From Mucilaginibacter aquaedulcis (lineage in GTDB: Bacteria > Bacteroidota > Bacteroidia > Sphingobacteriales > Sphingobacteriaceae), in assembly GCF_030409325.1 (NCBI RefSeq), contig NZ_JAUFPR010000001.1, positions 62,001 to 126,000 on the forward strand: a stretch of DNA of 64,000 bases, in the 5' to 3' direction. The notes under the pieces are model-generated. The model saw only the letters and a list, made by a program, of their open reading frames with translations. It had not been told where the DNA came from and did not search any database. Position numbers and translations under genes: made by a program. Of this stretch, positions 54,105 through 63,365 are shown piece after piece; positions within the stretch are counted from its first letter, which is position 1, and every line of letters starts with the position of its first letter.

Positions 54105-55172
54105 ATGAAACACCAGGTCACCCAAAGCAATTGGGGCGAGCTTAACGGAGAGCATATATTTCTTTATGAGTTAATTAATGATAACGGGTTAAAGGTTCAT
54201 ATCACCAACTTTGGCGCAGCCATTCAATCTGTATTTGTACCTGACAGTAAGGGCCAGCTAACCGATGTTGTGCTTGGCTATGATGATTTACAGGGCTACA
54301 TAAATGATGACTTTTACATAGGCACCGTAGTTGGCCGCTTTGCCAACAGGATAGCGGGGGGCAAGGTACTTATCAATGGCGAAACACATCAGCTTACCGT
54401 TAAAGATGGAGGCTTTCATCATCATGGAGGTAAAGTAGGTTTCAACAAAAAGATATGGCAATCCAGGTCATTTGTTCACGAACACGGACTTGGTGTAATA
54501 TTAGAATATTTGAGTGCCGACGGCGAAGAAGGCTTTCCGGGCAACCTGTTAACCAAAGTAACCTATACACTCAATAACCAAAATCAGTTATTGGTTAATT
54601 TTGAGGCCACAACTGATAAGGCAACCCTCATCAATTTAACCCAGCATGCGTATTTTAACCTTGCGGGCCATAACAATGGTTCTATACTTGATCATAAACT
54701 GCTGCTACCTCTAAAAAATTACCTGCCAGTAAATAATATGCAGGTGCCCACAGGCATAATAACACCGGTGGCAGGCACTCCCTTTGATTTTACAAAATTC
54801 AGGCCTGTTGGCGAGCGCATTGAAGCCAACAACCCGCAACTGGAACTGAGCCGGGGGTATGACCATTCGTGGGTGATCAAAAAACGCCACTCAAGTCAGT
54901 TAAAATTGGCTGCAAGATTATTTGAACCAACAAGCAAGCGGGTATTAAACGTTTTTACATCTGAGCCTGCCATACACATTTATACCGGAAACTTTCTGGA
55001 CGATACCATCCGCGGAAAGGCGGGCAGCAGTTACCCTTTTCGCAGTGGGATTTGCCTCGAAACACAACATTATCCCGATGCGCCTAATCAGCCGCATTTT
55101 CCAAGCACGCTGTTAAAACCCGGCAATACTTTTAAAAGCAGTACTGTTTTTGAGTTTGGTGTTAGTATGTAA
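54105..55172 (+). CDS. galM: Aldose 1-epimerase (galactose mutarotase)
   Basis: This 355-residue cytosolic enzyme (no signal peptide) interconverts alpha and beta anomers. Features are VVGRFANRIAGGK, GGFHHHGGKVGFNKKIW, the catalytic His in LTQHAYFNLAGH and the catalytic Glu in CLETQHYPDAPNQ. It is preceded by a LacI-type operator and followed by a second one before a GH109 gene, so it probably serves a sugar-utilisation regulon. Confidence 0.93.
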   Translation: MKHQVTQSNWGELNGEHIFLYELINDNGLKVHITNFGAAIQSVFVPDSKGQLTDVVLGYDDLQGYINDDFYIGTVVGRFANRIAGGKVLINGETHQLTVKDGGFHHHGGKVGFNKKIWQSRSFVHEHGLGVILEYLSADGEEGFPGNLLTKVTYTLNNQNQLLVNFEATTDKATLINLTQHAYFNLAGHNNGSILDHKLLLPLKNYLPVNNMQVPTGIITPVAGTPFDFTKFRPVGERIEANNPQLELSRGYDHSWVIKKRHSSQLKLAARLFEPTSKRVLNVFTSEPAIHIYTGNFLDDTIRGKAGSSYPFRSGICLETQHYPDAPNQPHFPSTLLKPGNTFKSSTVFEFGVSM

Positions 55173-55186
55173 CATCACCATATCAT

Positions 55187-55196
55187 CAAACGTTTG
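55187..55196. promoter_or_regulatory. LacI-family type operator upstream of the GH109 gene
   Basis: CAAACGTTTG with flank TCAAACGTTTGCGC shares its core and right flank with the site at 54012-54023. It is 102 bases before the GH109 ATG. Confidence 0.6.
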
Positions 55197-55297
55197 CGCT
55201 GTAATAACGGTAGGCAAAACAGCTGTTTTTACAAATAGGTTCAATACCTTCATATCTGTCAATCATATCAATAATTAACCTCAAATTCATATCATCA

Positions 55298-56647
55298 ATG
55301 GACAGAAGAACATTTGTAAAAAGTAGTGCTATTGCCGCCGCGGGTTTCACCATACTACCGTCGGGAAGTTTATTTGCTAACCCGGCCGGTAAAGTTAGGT
55401 TAGGTTATATAGGTGTTGGCGCACGTGGCATGAGTCATATATCTGAAGGTGTGCTGCGCGATGATGTAGAGATCGTAGCTATATGCGACATCCAGGAACA
55501 TTCCCTGAGCATTTGCCGTGAATATTTAGCCAAAAAAGGCCGCCCTGCCGCCAAGGAATATACCGGTGGTTTAGATGCTTACAAAAAACTCTTAGATAGA
55601 AATGATATTGATGCGGTGATCATCGCTACGCCATGGCAGTTTCACTACCAGCAGAGTATTGATGCCATGAAGTCAGGAAAATATGTAGGATGTGAGGTTA
55701 TAGCCGGATTAACCGTTGATGAGCATTGGGATATTGTGAAAACATCTGAAAAAACCGGCATACCCTACATGACCCTTGAAAACGTTTGCTACCGCCGGGA
55801 TGTAATGGCTGCCCTTAACATGGTTAGGCAAGGCTTATTCGGTGAATTGATACACCTGGAAGGTGGTTATCAGCACAACCTGCGCAATGTGCTTTTTAAT
55901 GATGGTAAAGGTAAATATGGCGGTAAGGGTGTAGAGTACGGCGCTAAAGCATTGAGCGAGGCTCAATGGCGCACCCAGTTCAACATTGATCGCGACGGCG
56001 ACCTGTACCCTACCCATGGCGCGGGCCCGGTAATGCACTATGCTGATATAAACTACGGTAACCGCTTTACCAGCCTTGTATCATTTAGCTCGAAGGCACG
56101 CGGGCTTTCAGCTTATGTAGAGGAATTGGCTCCTGGCAATCCGAATGCCAAACTCAATTATAAAAACGGCGATGTAACCACCACCATGATCAACTGCGCC
56201 AATGGCGAAACAGTAGTGCTTTCGCACGATACGCATTTGCCCCGCCCATACTCGTTAGGTTTCCGTGTGCAGGGCACCAAAGGCATCTGGATGGATGTTA
56301 ACCAATCGGTATATATCGAGCACCAGGCAAAAGAAGATGATGTTTGGGACCCGGCTAAAGAATGGTTTGAAAAATACGATCACCCACTTTGGAAGAAACA
56401 TGACGCAGAGGCCGCAGGCGCTGGCCACGGCGGTATGGACTGGTTTGTATTCAATGCCTTTATCGAGTCGGTAAAACAAAAGAAACAAACACCTATTGAC
56501 GTATATGACTCTGTGACTATGAGCGTAATAGCACCATTATCTACACAATCAATTAAAGAAGGTAAAACCCTTGAGTTCCCGGATTTCACCAAGGGTAAAT
56601 GGCAAAACCGTAAAAGCACTTTTGCATTGGATGATAGCGGATTTTAA
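55298..56647 (+). CDS. Gfo/Idh/MocA-fold glycosidase, GH109 type, Tat-exported
   Basis: This 449-residue protein begins with a Tat-like signal (MDRRTFVKSSAIAAAG). The NAD-binding Rossmann motif is GYIGVGARGMSH; ENVCYRRDVMAALNMVRQG, HLEGGYQHNLRN and YPTHGAGPVMHY match GH109 alpha-N-acetylgalactosaminidases, which use NAD in a redox-assisted hydrolysis. It is probably periplasmic. The LacI-type operator upstream groups it with galM. A related oxidoreductase function cannot be excluded. Confidence 0.85.
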   Translation: MDRRTFVKSSAIAAAGFTILPSGSLFANPAGKVRLGYIGVGARGMSHISEGVLRDDVEIVAICDIQEHSLSICREYLAKKGRPAAKEYTGGLDAYKKLLDRNDIDAVIIATPWQFHYQQSIDAMKSGKYVGCEVIAGLTVDEHWDIVKTSEKTGIPYMTLENVCYRRDVMAALNMVRQGLFGELIHLEGGYQHNLRNVLFNDGKGKYGGKGVEYGAKALSEAQWRTQFNIDRDGDLYPTHGAGPVMHYADINYGNRFTSLVSFSSKARGLSAYVEELAPGNPNAKLNYKNGDVTTTMINCANGETVVLSHDTHLPRPYSLGFRVQGTKGIWMDVNQSVYIEHQAKEDDVWDPAKEWFEKYDHPLWKKHDAEAAGAGHGGMDWFVFNAFIESVKQKKQTPIDVYDSVTMSVIAPLSTQSIKEGKTLEFPDFTKGKWQNRKSTFALDDSGF

Positions 56648-56657
56648 AAACGCTTTT

Positions 56658-56850
56658 GCATAGCGTACAGGCGACTCACCCCGCCTGCGCTTCGCGCGGG
56701 ACCCCTCTCTGCTTCGCAAAGAGGGGGAGTAATAAACCACGTCATTGCCGGATGAAGCAAAGCCCCCTCTAAATCTCCCCCAAAGGGGGAGACTTCAAAC
56801 ACTTTTAAAGCCCTCTCCTTTGGAGAGGGTTGGGTGAGGCTTGGCTTTGC
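56658..56850. repeat. Tandem of C-rich dispersed hairpin repeats after the GH109 gene
   Basis: The 224-base gap is filled by several hairpins: CCCCTCT/AGAGGGG, a perfect CTCCCCC-AAA-GGGGGAG (56775-56791) and CCCTCTCC-TTT-GGAGAGGG (56811-56829). They are convergent to the GH2 gene and share words with repeats at 9.4, 50.1 and 51.5 kb. Confidence 0.75.
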
Positions 56851-56871
56851 GCGTTTTTTAATTTTAATAAA

Positions 56872-59535
56872 TCATTCCGCCGGCAAACCCTCTTCAAAAC
56901 CAGCCCCCTGATCGCCGTTACTTTTGGAGATGTCCAGGTTCCAGGCCGAGGTTTGGAAATAAGGAGCGGCATTCATTGCATCCTTATTTTTATAGGTACA
57001 AGTTAGTACCCTTGTTTCGCCGGGAGCCAGTGATATGTAATTGTCACTAAATATTACCGGGAGTATGTCATCACCTGTTTTACCTTTTAATGCTCGCAGA
57101 TGAACAAAGAATGCTACAGTTTTACCGGTATTGGTAATGGTTACGATATGTGTAGTACTATCACTGCCTGCATTTTCTTTATGACTTAATTTAAGCGTTG
57201 TTTTCGGTATGCCTTGCAGGGCAGTATAATCAGCGTAAACCGATTCTGGCGTGGTGTACCAGTTTGATTTTTTCCAGTTCAATACCTCTGCTGTTTTCGA
57301 TAGCCAGTACCAGTTAATACTTTCTACTTTTCCTGTTTGATCGGTCAACTGTAAGCGCACAAAATAAGTCGGGGATATTTCTTTAATGGTTGGGAGTGCA
57401 AATACGGCTTTAGATGCATCGGCACCAATAGCGGCTGTTGCACTTTTATCATATTTCACGGTGCCATCTATATCGTAAATAGTTGCTTTTACCTCTAAGC
57501 TGGTAAATTCTTTCAGGTAGGAGTTTACAATGGCAACTTCGTTGGTTTTGTATGAATACATAACGTGCAATGGTTCCATGGCTTTTTTTATACCGAAATA
57601 TGTGCCCGCCGGGTACAAATAGTAATCATAGGTATGCCATATTAAACCTGGCCAGGGGTTACTTAACATCCACTGCACCACGCCTGTTGCAGTCTGGTAT
57701 TTTTTTAAGCCGTAAGCTTCCATCATGGCGCGGTGGGCTTCATAGTCCTGCGCCTGCGCTTTGGCCACGTAATTTTTAATACCAGCCGACTGCCCATAAC
57801 GTTCCGTTAAAGCTTTATCAAAAACTTTTGTTGATCCGAACGATCCTGTGCCGCAATGGTACAACCAAGCCGCCGATGTAGTAGATAATGAATCCTTTGG
57901 AATAAACTTGATCAGGCTCTCGTATGTTGGAATAGATGGCCCTGGCGATATTTCCGTAGCTACACTCCAGGCTCCGCCAAACTTATGTGTACTGTCTGTT
58001 TCCCAATAAATGGGGGGTACCCACTCATAAGGGCCCAGCATTTTAACACCGCTGTAACCCGATACCTTTGATTTGCGACCATCGGCAGTCGCGATAACCG
58101 GGTTAGGCCATTTGAGTGCTTTTTCAATATTCAGGTAATCGCGTTCAACGGTTGTATCGGTTGGCGGCATATCACTGCCGTTAAGCCAAACCAATAAACT
58201 GGCCTTGTTGCGCAGCCAGTACATTACACTGCTGTCTGATGCCATAGCTACCTTGCGTTCTTCGGCGTCCCAATGTTCGGGATGCTGCCATACACCGCAG
58301 CACATCCAGCCTGTCATCACCAGCATGCCATATTTATCACACAGGTCATAGAAATTATCATCTTCCATTTTACCTTCTGAGCGGATGATATTCATGTTCA
58401 TATCACGTACCAGTTTTACCTCCTGCTCCTGTCTTTCGGCCGAACGGCGCTGAAAAATATCAGGCGACCAGGCAGCTCCCCTCAACAGAATTGGCTTGCC
58501 GTTCACGATAAACTCTCTCGATTCATTATCCAGCAGTTTGGAATCCATTTGGCGAATGCCAATGTTTTCGGATAACCAATTACTTACCTTTTCGCCTACC
58601 ACCGCCGAAAGTTCGATCTTGTTCAATTCGGGTTTACCATATTGCCATGGCCACCAAACGCGCGGGTTAGTGATATTCAGCTGTTTAAAAGCGTCGGGGC
58701 TAAAAGTTACGTTCTTTGATTCCCGGGGTTTCAGATGAACTTTTTGTTCAAAGGTAATATCGGTATTTATGCGTCCTTTTATTACCGCATCCTGAGCAGT
58801 ATTGGTGTAATTAGTTACCTGCGCATCTACAGTTAAATGAGCCATGCTCAACGATGGCAGATCAAAGTGCGTAGTAACCAACGGATATTGCACGCCTACC
58901 TTATCATAAGTTTTTATTTCCACATTGTTTACGATACCTCCGTTATAATCGGGTGGATAAGGAATCCAGTCGGCATAATCAATAGCCAGGTCACCTTTGG
59001 CTTTGTTAGGTGTAAATGGGCGGGTAATTTCAATGGCCAGTACATTGTTGCCGGTATGGTTGATCTGTTTGGTTACATCCAATTGAATAATGCGGAAGGG
59101 CCCTTTTATTTTGGTCGAATCCGCGATCTTTACCCCATTAAGCCAAACATTAGCCTTATAGTTGATGCCGTGCAGACGCAATACTACATTTTTACCGGCT
59201 TCTGCTGTTGGCAGTGTGAACTCACGTCTAAACCACCATGGTTTGTCCAGTTTTTCATCCTTCAGTTTTTGCAGATTACGGCCCATGAACGGGTCAAAAT
59301 CGTATACCTTATTGGCCAGCAAACCGGCAATAAAAGTGGTGGGTACGCTAACCTTATACCAGCTATGGGTATCATAATTTTCCCTTGAGATCTGATCGGC
59401 CGGGGATGCATCCGTTACCGCTGACTGCATTCGCCAATCATCCTTCAAAATCAATTGAAAGTTTTCCTGCCTTGCCTGGCCAAATGCTTTACAGAAGCAT
59501 AAAGGCAACACAAAAGCGAGTATGATTTTTTTCAT
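56872..59535 (-). CDS. GH2 family glycosidase of the exo-beta-glucosaminidase type
   Basis: I start at MKKIILAFVLPLCF (59535), giving 887 residues and a signal peptide; a 63-residue in-frame extension runs into the upstream ROK gene and is rejected. A GH2 sugar-binding jelly roll (about 20-170), an Ig-like domain and a TIM barrel (about 280-570) are seen, then C-terminal Ig-like domains. NGSDMPPTD and ATEISPGPSIP correspond to the Asp acid and Glu nucleophile of CsxA-like exo-beta-D-glucosaminidases. It is probably periplasmic and acts on chitosan-like or mannosyl-glycan substrates. It follows the ROK gene by 13 bases. Confidence 0.85.
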   Translation of the reverse strand: MKKIILAFVLPLCFCKAFGQARQENFQLILKDDWRMQSAVTDASPADQISRENYDTHSWYKVSVPTTFIAGLLANKVYDFDPFMGRNLQKLKDEKLDKPWWFRREFTLPTAEAGKNVVLRLHGINYKANVWLNGVKIADSTKIKGPFRIIQLDVTKQINHTGNNVLAIEITRPFTPNKAKGDLAIDYADWIPYPPDYNGGIVNNVEIKTYDKVGVQYPLVTTHFDLPSLSMAHLTVDAQVTNYTNTAQDAVIKGRINTDITFEQKVHLKPRESKNVTFSPDAFKQLNITNPRVWWPWQYGKPELNKIELSAVVGEKVSNWLSENIGIRQMDSKLLDNESREFIVNGKPILLRGAAWSPDIFQRRSAERQEQEVKLVRDMNMNIIRSEGKMEDDNFYDLCDKYGMLVMTGWMCCGVWQHPEHWDAEERKVAMASDSSVMYWLRNKASLLVWLNGSDMPPTDTTVERDYLNIEKALKWPNPVIATADGRKSKVSGYSGVKMLGPYEWVPPIYWETDSTHKFGGAWSVATEISPGPSIPTYESLIKFIPKDSLSTTSAAWLYHCGTGSFGSTKVFDKALTERYGQSAGIKNYVAKAQAQDYEAHRAMMEAYGLKKYQTATGVVQWMLSNPWPGLIWHTYDYYLYPAGTYFGIKKAMEPLHVMYSYKTNEVAIVNSYLKEFTSLEVKATIYDIDGTVKYDKSATAAIGADASKAVFALPTIKEISPTYFVRLQLTDQTGKVESINWYWLSKTAEVLNWKKSNWYTTPESVYADYTALQGIPKTTLKLSHKENAGSDSTTHIVTITNTGKTVAFFVHLRALKGKTGDDILPVIFSDNYISLAPGETRVLTCTYKNKDAMNAAPYFQTSAWNLDISKSNGDQGAGFEEGLPAE

Positions 59536-59548
59536 GGTATCAGTATGT

Positions 59549-60403
59549 TTATTGTTCGCTATCATAGTACAAAGCCGCGGCACCAATGATGCCGCTGTTT
59601 TCCAGGTCAGATACCTCCACGCGCAATCGCTCAACCGTTTTGGTATAGGCAAATGTTTTAATTTGCTGCCACATGGTTTGCTCAAAAAACTCATACGCGT
59701 GCCTAACTGATCCGCCCAGCACAATCAATTGCGGGTCGTAAGCATACATTACCAGCTTAATAGCATAACCTATGTGATCGCCCAATTCCCGGTAAAGTTT
59801 CAGTGCCTGCCCATCTCCTCTTTTTGCGTCCTCAAATACCTGCACGCCATCAAGTCCATACACATTATTAAAAAACGAACCGCTGCAATAATACTCCAAT
59901 ACATTGCCCTGATACGGGAACATACCAAACTCGCCCGCACCACAGTTAAAGCCAGGATACAGATGCTTGTTGATCATCACCCCTGCCCCGAGACCTGTAC
60001 CCAAGGTAAGGCCAATCATGCTATCTGTATTATTACCTTTACCGAAGTAATACTCACCAACAGCAAAACAGTTGGCATCGTTATTAACATAAACGGGGAG
60101 CTTGTAACGCTCCTGCATCAGTTGTTTCAGGTGCACTTCTTTCCATGAAGGAATATTTTGCACCTCGTAAACTATACCCTCGGCCACATCAACCACGCTG
60201 GGTACACCAATGCCAATTGCTACCGCATTATCTGCCTTCAACAAAGCATCCGTAACCTCGTATATATCATTCATTACATCCTCAACCGTACCATCGCTGT
60301 TTATTTTGCGCGATACTATACCCGATAGCTTATTATCATTTACAACGGCTCCCCTGATGTTGGTAGCGCCCAGATCAAGCCCTATAACTTTGGTATTATT
60401 CAT
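59549..60403 (-). CDS. ROK family protein (sugar kinase-like)
   Basis: This 284-residue protein has the ASKHA phosphate-1 loop GLDLGATNIRGAVV, GIGVPSVVD, NNDANCFAVGEYYFGKG and GLTLGTGLGAGVMI, as in ROK glucokinases. The zinc motif CxCGxxGCxE of ROK proteins is absent; YQGNVLEYYCSG occupies that position. It has no HTH, so it is a kinase rather than a repressor. In the MFS-ROK-GH2 operon it probably phosphorylates the released sugar or amino sugar. It overlaps the MFS gene by 8 bases. Confidence 0.85.
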   Translation of the reverse strand: MNNTKVIGLDLGATNIRGAVVNDNKLSGIVSRKINSDGTVEDVMNDIYEVTDALLKADNAVAIGIGVPSVVDVAEGIVYEVQNIPSWKEVHLKQLMQERYKLPVYVNNDANCFAVGEYYFGKGNNTDSMIGLTLGTGLGAGVMINKHLYPGFNCGAGEFGMFPYQGNVLEYYCSGSFFNNVYGLDGVQVFEDAKRGDGQALKLYRELGDHIGYAIKLVMYAYDPQLIVLGGSVRHAYEFFEQTMWQQIKTFAYTKTVERLRVEVSDLENSGIIGAAALYYDSEQ

Positions 60404-61652
60404 TGACAGATTTCTTTTTAATATCGATGAGTTTATTGGTGATGAGCGGTTTGGCCCAGAAGCCCACGCTTAATATGTAGCCAAGGGTGATGTATAAAAA
60501 GAACATCCCGGCCCGGAGGCCGAAGGCATCTCCCAGCAAACCGATAACCGGTGGAATAATAGCCCCTCCGATGATCGCCGTAACCATGAGGCCGGCTAAA
60601 GATCCATGTTCTTTATCAACCGAGTTAAGCGCCAGTGAAAATATAATTGGATACATGACCGAGGCAAAAAAGCCAACCAGCGGAAATGCTATTAAAGCAA
60701 TATTGGCTGAGCCAAAGAAAGCGGCGGTCAGACAAACCAGTGCCAATAATGTAAATGCAATAAGCACTTTGCGGCTATCTATAACCTTGAGTAAAAATAA
60801 GCCGACTACTCCTCCTGCCGTCATCAAGCCCCAGAAATAAGCTACCGCATTAGCCCCCACAGTTTGCGGATCAAGACCGTGATAGGTTTTCAAAAATTGC
60901 GAGATCCAGTTGGCAATTCCCTGCTCGGTACCAACGTAGCAAAACATGGCAATCAAAAACATGACTACGATCCGCTGTTTAAACAATGATAAATACGTTT
61001 GTACAGATCCCGACCTTTCATCGTCCTTTAATTCAACTTTGGGAAATTTGGTAAGCGCCAATATGATCACCATGGCCAGGCAAATCACCGCAAAAAGCCA
61101 ATAAAGCGAGATCCATGGTAAGTTTGCGGGTACCAGCGAATGCAGAAAACTAATTATCCCGTTATTCCCTTTGTCTTCTTTTAAAGCCTTAACCATGTAA
61201 GAGTAAACCAGCGGACTAAGAAATGATGCGAGCCCAAATATTAACTGGGCCAATACCGCAGTAAAAGCATAATTTTCTTCGCCACCTGATGTTCTGAGCA
61301 GCGGATTGATCACCACCTGCAGCATGGCCATACCGCAGCCTATTAAAAATAATGATACAATGGCGCTCATGTAATTAGGCACCATGGCGAGTAAAAGCGA
61401 GCCTAAAAACGCAACAACGAATGCTGCTACCATGATCTTTTTTTCCTTAAATGTATCGAGCATCATGGCTGATGGAACCGACATAACTCCATAAGCAATA
61501 AAAAACGCCAGTGGCAACACTCCCGCCAAAGTATAACTCAGGTTAAATACCTTGATAATATCAGGTATAAGCGGCCCTATCACATTGGTTAAAAAGGAAA
61601 TAACAAAAAACACCAGCATGATGAGTGCTACAATGTAGTAGTTACGTTTCAT
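60396..61652 (-). CDS. MFS sugar permease (FucP/GluP-like)
   Basis: This 418-residue protein has about 12 transmembrane segments. It resembles the fucose/glucose/galactose:H+ symporter family (FHS): ADIFNLSY-like start NVIGPLIPDIIKVFNLSYT, LPLAFFIAYGVMSVPSAMML and GCGMAMLQVVINPLLR. It probably imports the sugar released by the glycosidases of this locus. It heads the operon MFS-ROK-GH2. Confidence 0.9.
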   Translation of the reverse strand: MKRNYYIVALIMLVFFVISFLTNVIGPLIPDIIKVFNLSYTLAGVLPLAFFIAYGVMSVPSAMMLDTFKEKKIMVAAFVVAFLGSLLLAMVPNYMSAIVSLFLIGCGMAMLQVVINPLLRTSGGEENYAFTAVLAQLIFGLASFLSPLVYSYMVKALKEDKGNNGIISFLHSLVPANLPWISLYWLFAVICLAMVIILALTKFPKVELKDDERSGSVQTYLSLFKQRIVVMFLIAMFCYVGTEQGIANWISQFLKTYHGLDPQTVGANAVAYFWGLMTAGGVVGLFLLKVIDSRKVLIAFTLLALVCLTAAFFGSANIALIAFPLVGFFASVMYPIIFSLALNSVDKEHGSLAGLMVTAIIGGAIIPPVIGLLGDAFGLRAGMFFLYITLGYILSVGFWAKPLITNKLIDIKKKSVNE

Positions 61653-61803
61653 TGGCTCAGATTAAAGGTTTGCAGATTTTAGCAGCGTTAATATCAGCAT
61701 TATAATTCTTAAAAAAAGAATTTATTTAATTTGTTACAATTACTTTTTAAAAAAAAGTAAAAACTATAATAATGGAAGAATCCGGCTAAAGTTTATCATT
61801 TCT

Positions 61804-61918
61804 GTCATTTCAAGAGAGCATAAGGAGGTATGAGCGTGGTGCGAAAGAGAAATCTTCTATATCCTGCAAAAAACGAATGGAAAGATGTACAAGATTTCTC
61901 GCTTTCACGCGAAATGAC
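61804..61918. repeat. Dispersed-type inverted repeat GTCATTTC...GAAATGAC
   Basis: GTCATTTC (61804-61811) and GAAATGAC (61911-61918) are inverted, and AGAAATCTT/AAGATTTCT (61848-61856/61891-61899) form an inner stem. It fills half of the 281-base gap between the RND-OMF operon and the MFS gene; the rest is AT-rich with nothing clear. Confidence 0.7.
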
Positions 61919-61933
61919 GACCTTTTACTTACC

Positions 61934-63340
61934 CTATCTCCATCCACCGCCTAAGGCGCGGTATAAATTTACGATGGCCTGCAGTTCCTGCAGCTTGTCG
62001 CTCACGCTGCTAAGCTGGGCGGCCAGCAGGTTTTGCTCGGAGGTAAGCACATCGGTATAGTTAGTGGCCGAACTGTATCTTAACAGTTCCTGCGTATAGT
62101 CTACGGCTTTTTGTAGGGCTACGATCTGATTGGCGCGCGAATCGCGCTTTTCTAAAGCGGTTTGATGAGCGTACAGCGCATCTGAAACCTCCTGTCCGGC
62201 TACAAGCAATGTTTTTTGAAAACTGTTCAGTGCTTCCTGCTGTTGGGCCTGTGCGGTGCGTAACCGGGCCTTATTAATTCCCTGGTTAAAAATAGGCTGG
62301 GTTAATCCGGCAGCAGCATTATAGAATATAGATTTATTGAAAAAGTCTTTCAGCGTTAAGCTTGATAAACCGCCCGAAGCGGTAATGGTGAATGAAGGAT
62401 AAAAATAAGTACGCGCCAGGTTGGTATTCTCAAACGCCATTCTGAACGCGTATTCACTTTGCTGTACATCAGGCCGGTTGGTGAGTAGCTGTGTTGGGAT
62501 ACCAGTTTGCAGCTCGTTTACGATGGTTTGGCTGGCAAGATTACCGCGACTAACAGGCCCTGGCGGTCTTGACAATAATATATCCAACGCGTTCTCTGTT
62601 TCGCGAATGCTGCGTTTAATATCCGGGATAGAGACTTCTGCGGCGTATCGGTTAGCTTCACTCTGAACAACAGCGGCTCCATTTACTACAGCACCGGCTT
62701 TAAGCTCCTTGATAGTTTCTACGTCCTTTATCCTGTTTTTGAGCGTTTGTTCGGTAATCTCCAATTGTTTATCCAGTGCCAGCAGGTTAAAGTAGTTGTT
62801 GGCAATGTCAGCTATCAGCTGGGTTTGTACAGCCCTTTTTGCGGCATCGCTCTGTAGAAAACCAGCAAGAGCGGCTCGTTTGGTACTGCTTAGCTTTCCC
62901 CAAACATCGGCCTCCCATGAGGTACTTAAACCAGCCTGGTAAGTAGTGGTTAATGTATTGATATTGATTCCCGGCGGGAAATTAAGCCCAGCCTGTGATT
63001 GCTTTGACCGCTGCACACTGGCATTACCGCTTAAACTGGGGATATATGCGGCCTTACTTTGCTGCAAAGTTGCCTGTGCTTCCAGTATTTTTTGGATAGC
63101 GGTTTTCAGATCGAGGTTATTGTTTAAGCCTTCCTGTATCAATGACCGCAAAGTCGTATCAGCAAAAAGGGTTTGCCAGGGCATTGATGCCAGCGTGGCC
63201 GTATCTGTTGACTGCTGGCCACGATACAGTCCTTGTGTATTTACCTCAGGCTGTTTATACGGTTTTGTTATACGACAGGATAACAGCGCTCCTGAAAGCG
63301 ACGCGAAGAGTAATATATATTTTAAACAATTTCTGTTCAT
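61934..63340 (-). CDS. Efflux outer membrane lipoprotein (TolC/OprM/NodT family)
   Basis: This 468-residue outer-membrane channel subunit has a lipobox-like ALLSC at Cys22. Two OEP repeats are seen with ARNA-like segments: LNNNLDLKTAIQKILEAQA and LLTNRPDVQQSEYAFRMAFEN, and long coiled-coil regions. It follows the RND pump gene by 25 bases. It completes a tripartite RND system with an adaptor expected outside the window. Confidence 0.93.
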   Translation of the reverse strand: MNRNCLKYILLFASLSGALLSCRITKPYKQPEVNTQGLYRGQQSTDTATLASMPWQTLFADTTLRSLIQEGLNNNLDLKTAIQKILEAQATLQQSKAAYIPSLSGNASVQRSKQSQAGLNFPPGININTLTTTYQAGLSTSWEADVWGKLSSTKRAALAGFLQSDAAKRAVQTQLIADIANNYFNLLALDKQLEITEQTLKNRIKDVETIKELKAGAVVNGAAVVQSEANRYAAEVSIPDIKRSIRETENALDILLSRPPGPVSRGNLASQTIVNELQTGIPTQLLTNRPDVQQSEYAFRMAFENTNLARTYFYPSFTITASGGLSSLTLKDFFNKSIFYNAAAGLTQPIFNQGINKARLRTAQAQQQEALNSFQKTLLVAGQEVSDALYAHQTALEKRDSRANQIVALQKAVDYTQELLRYSSATNYTDVLTSEQNLLAAQLSSVSDKLQELQAIVNLYRALGGGWR

Positions 63341-63365
63341 GACGGAATCTTTTTTGTTGATGGAA

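Noticed and set aside
59536..59724. 63-residue N-terminal extension of the GH2 protein
   Set aside because: It overlaps the ROK gene and would hide the signal peptide; the internal Met gives a standard signal sequence.
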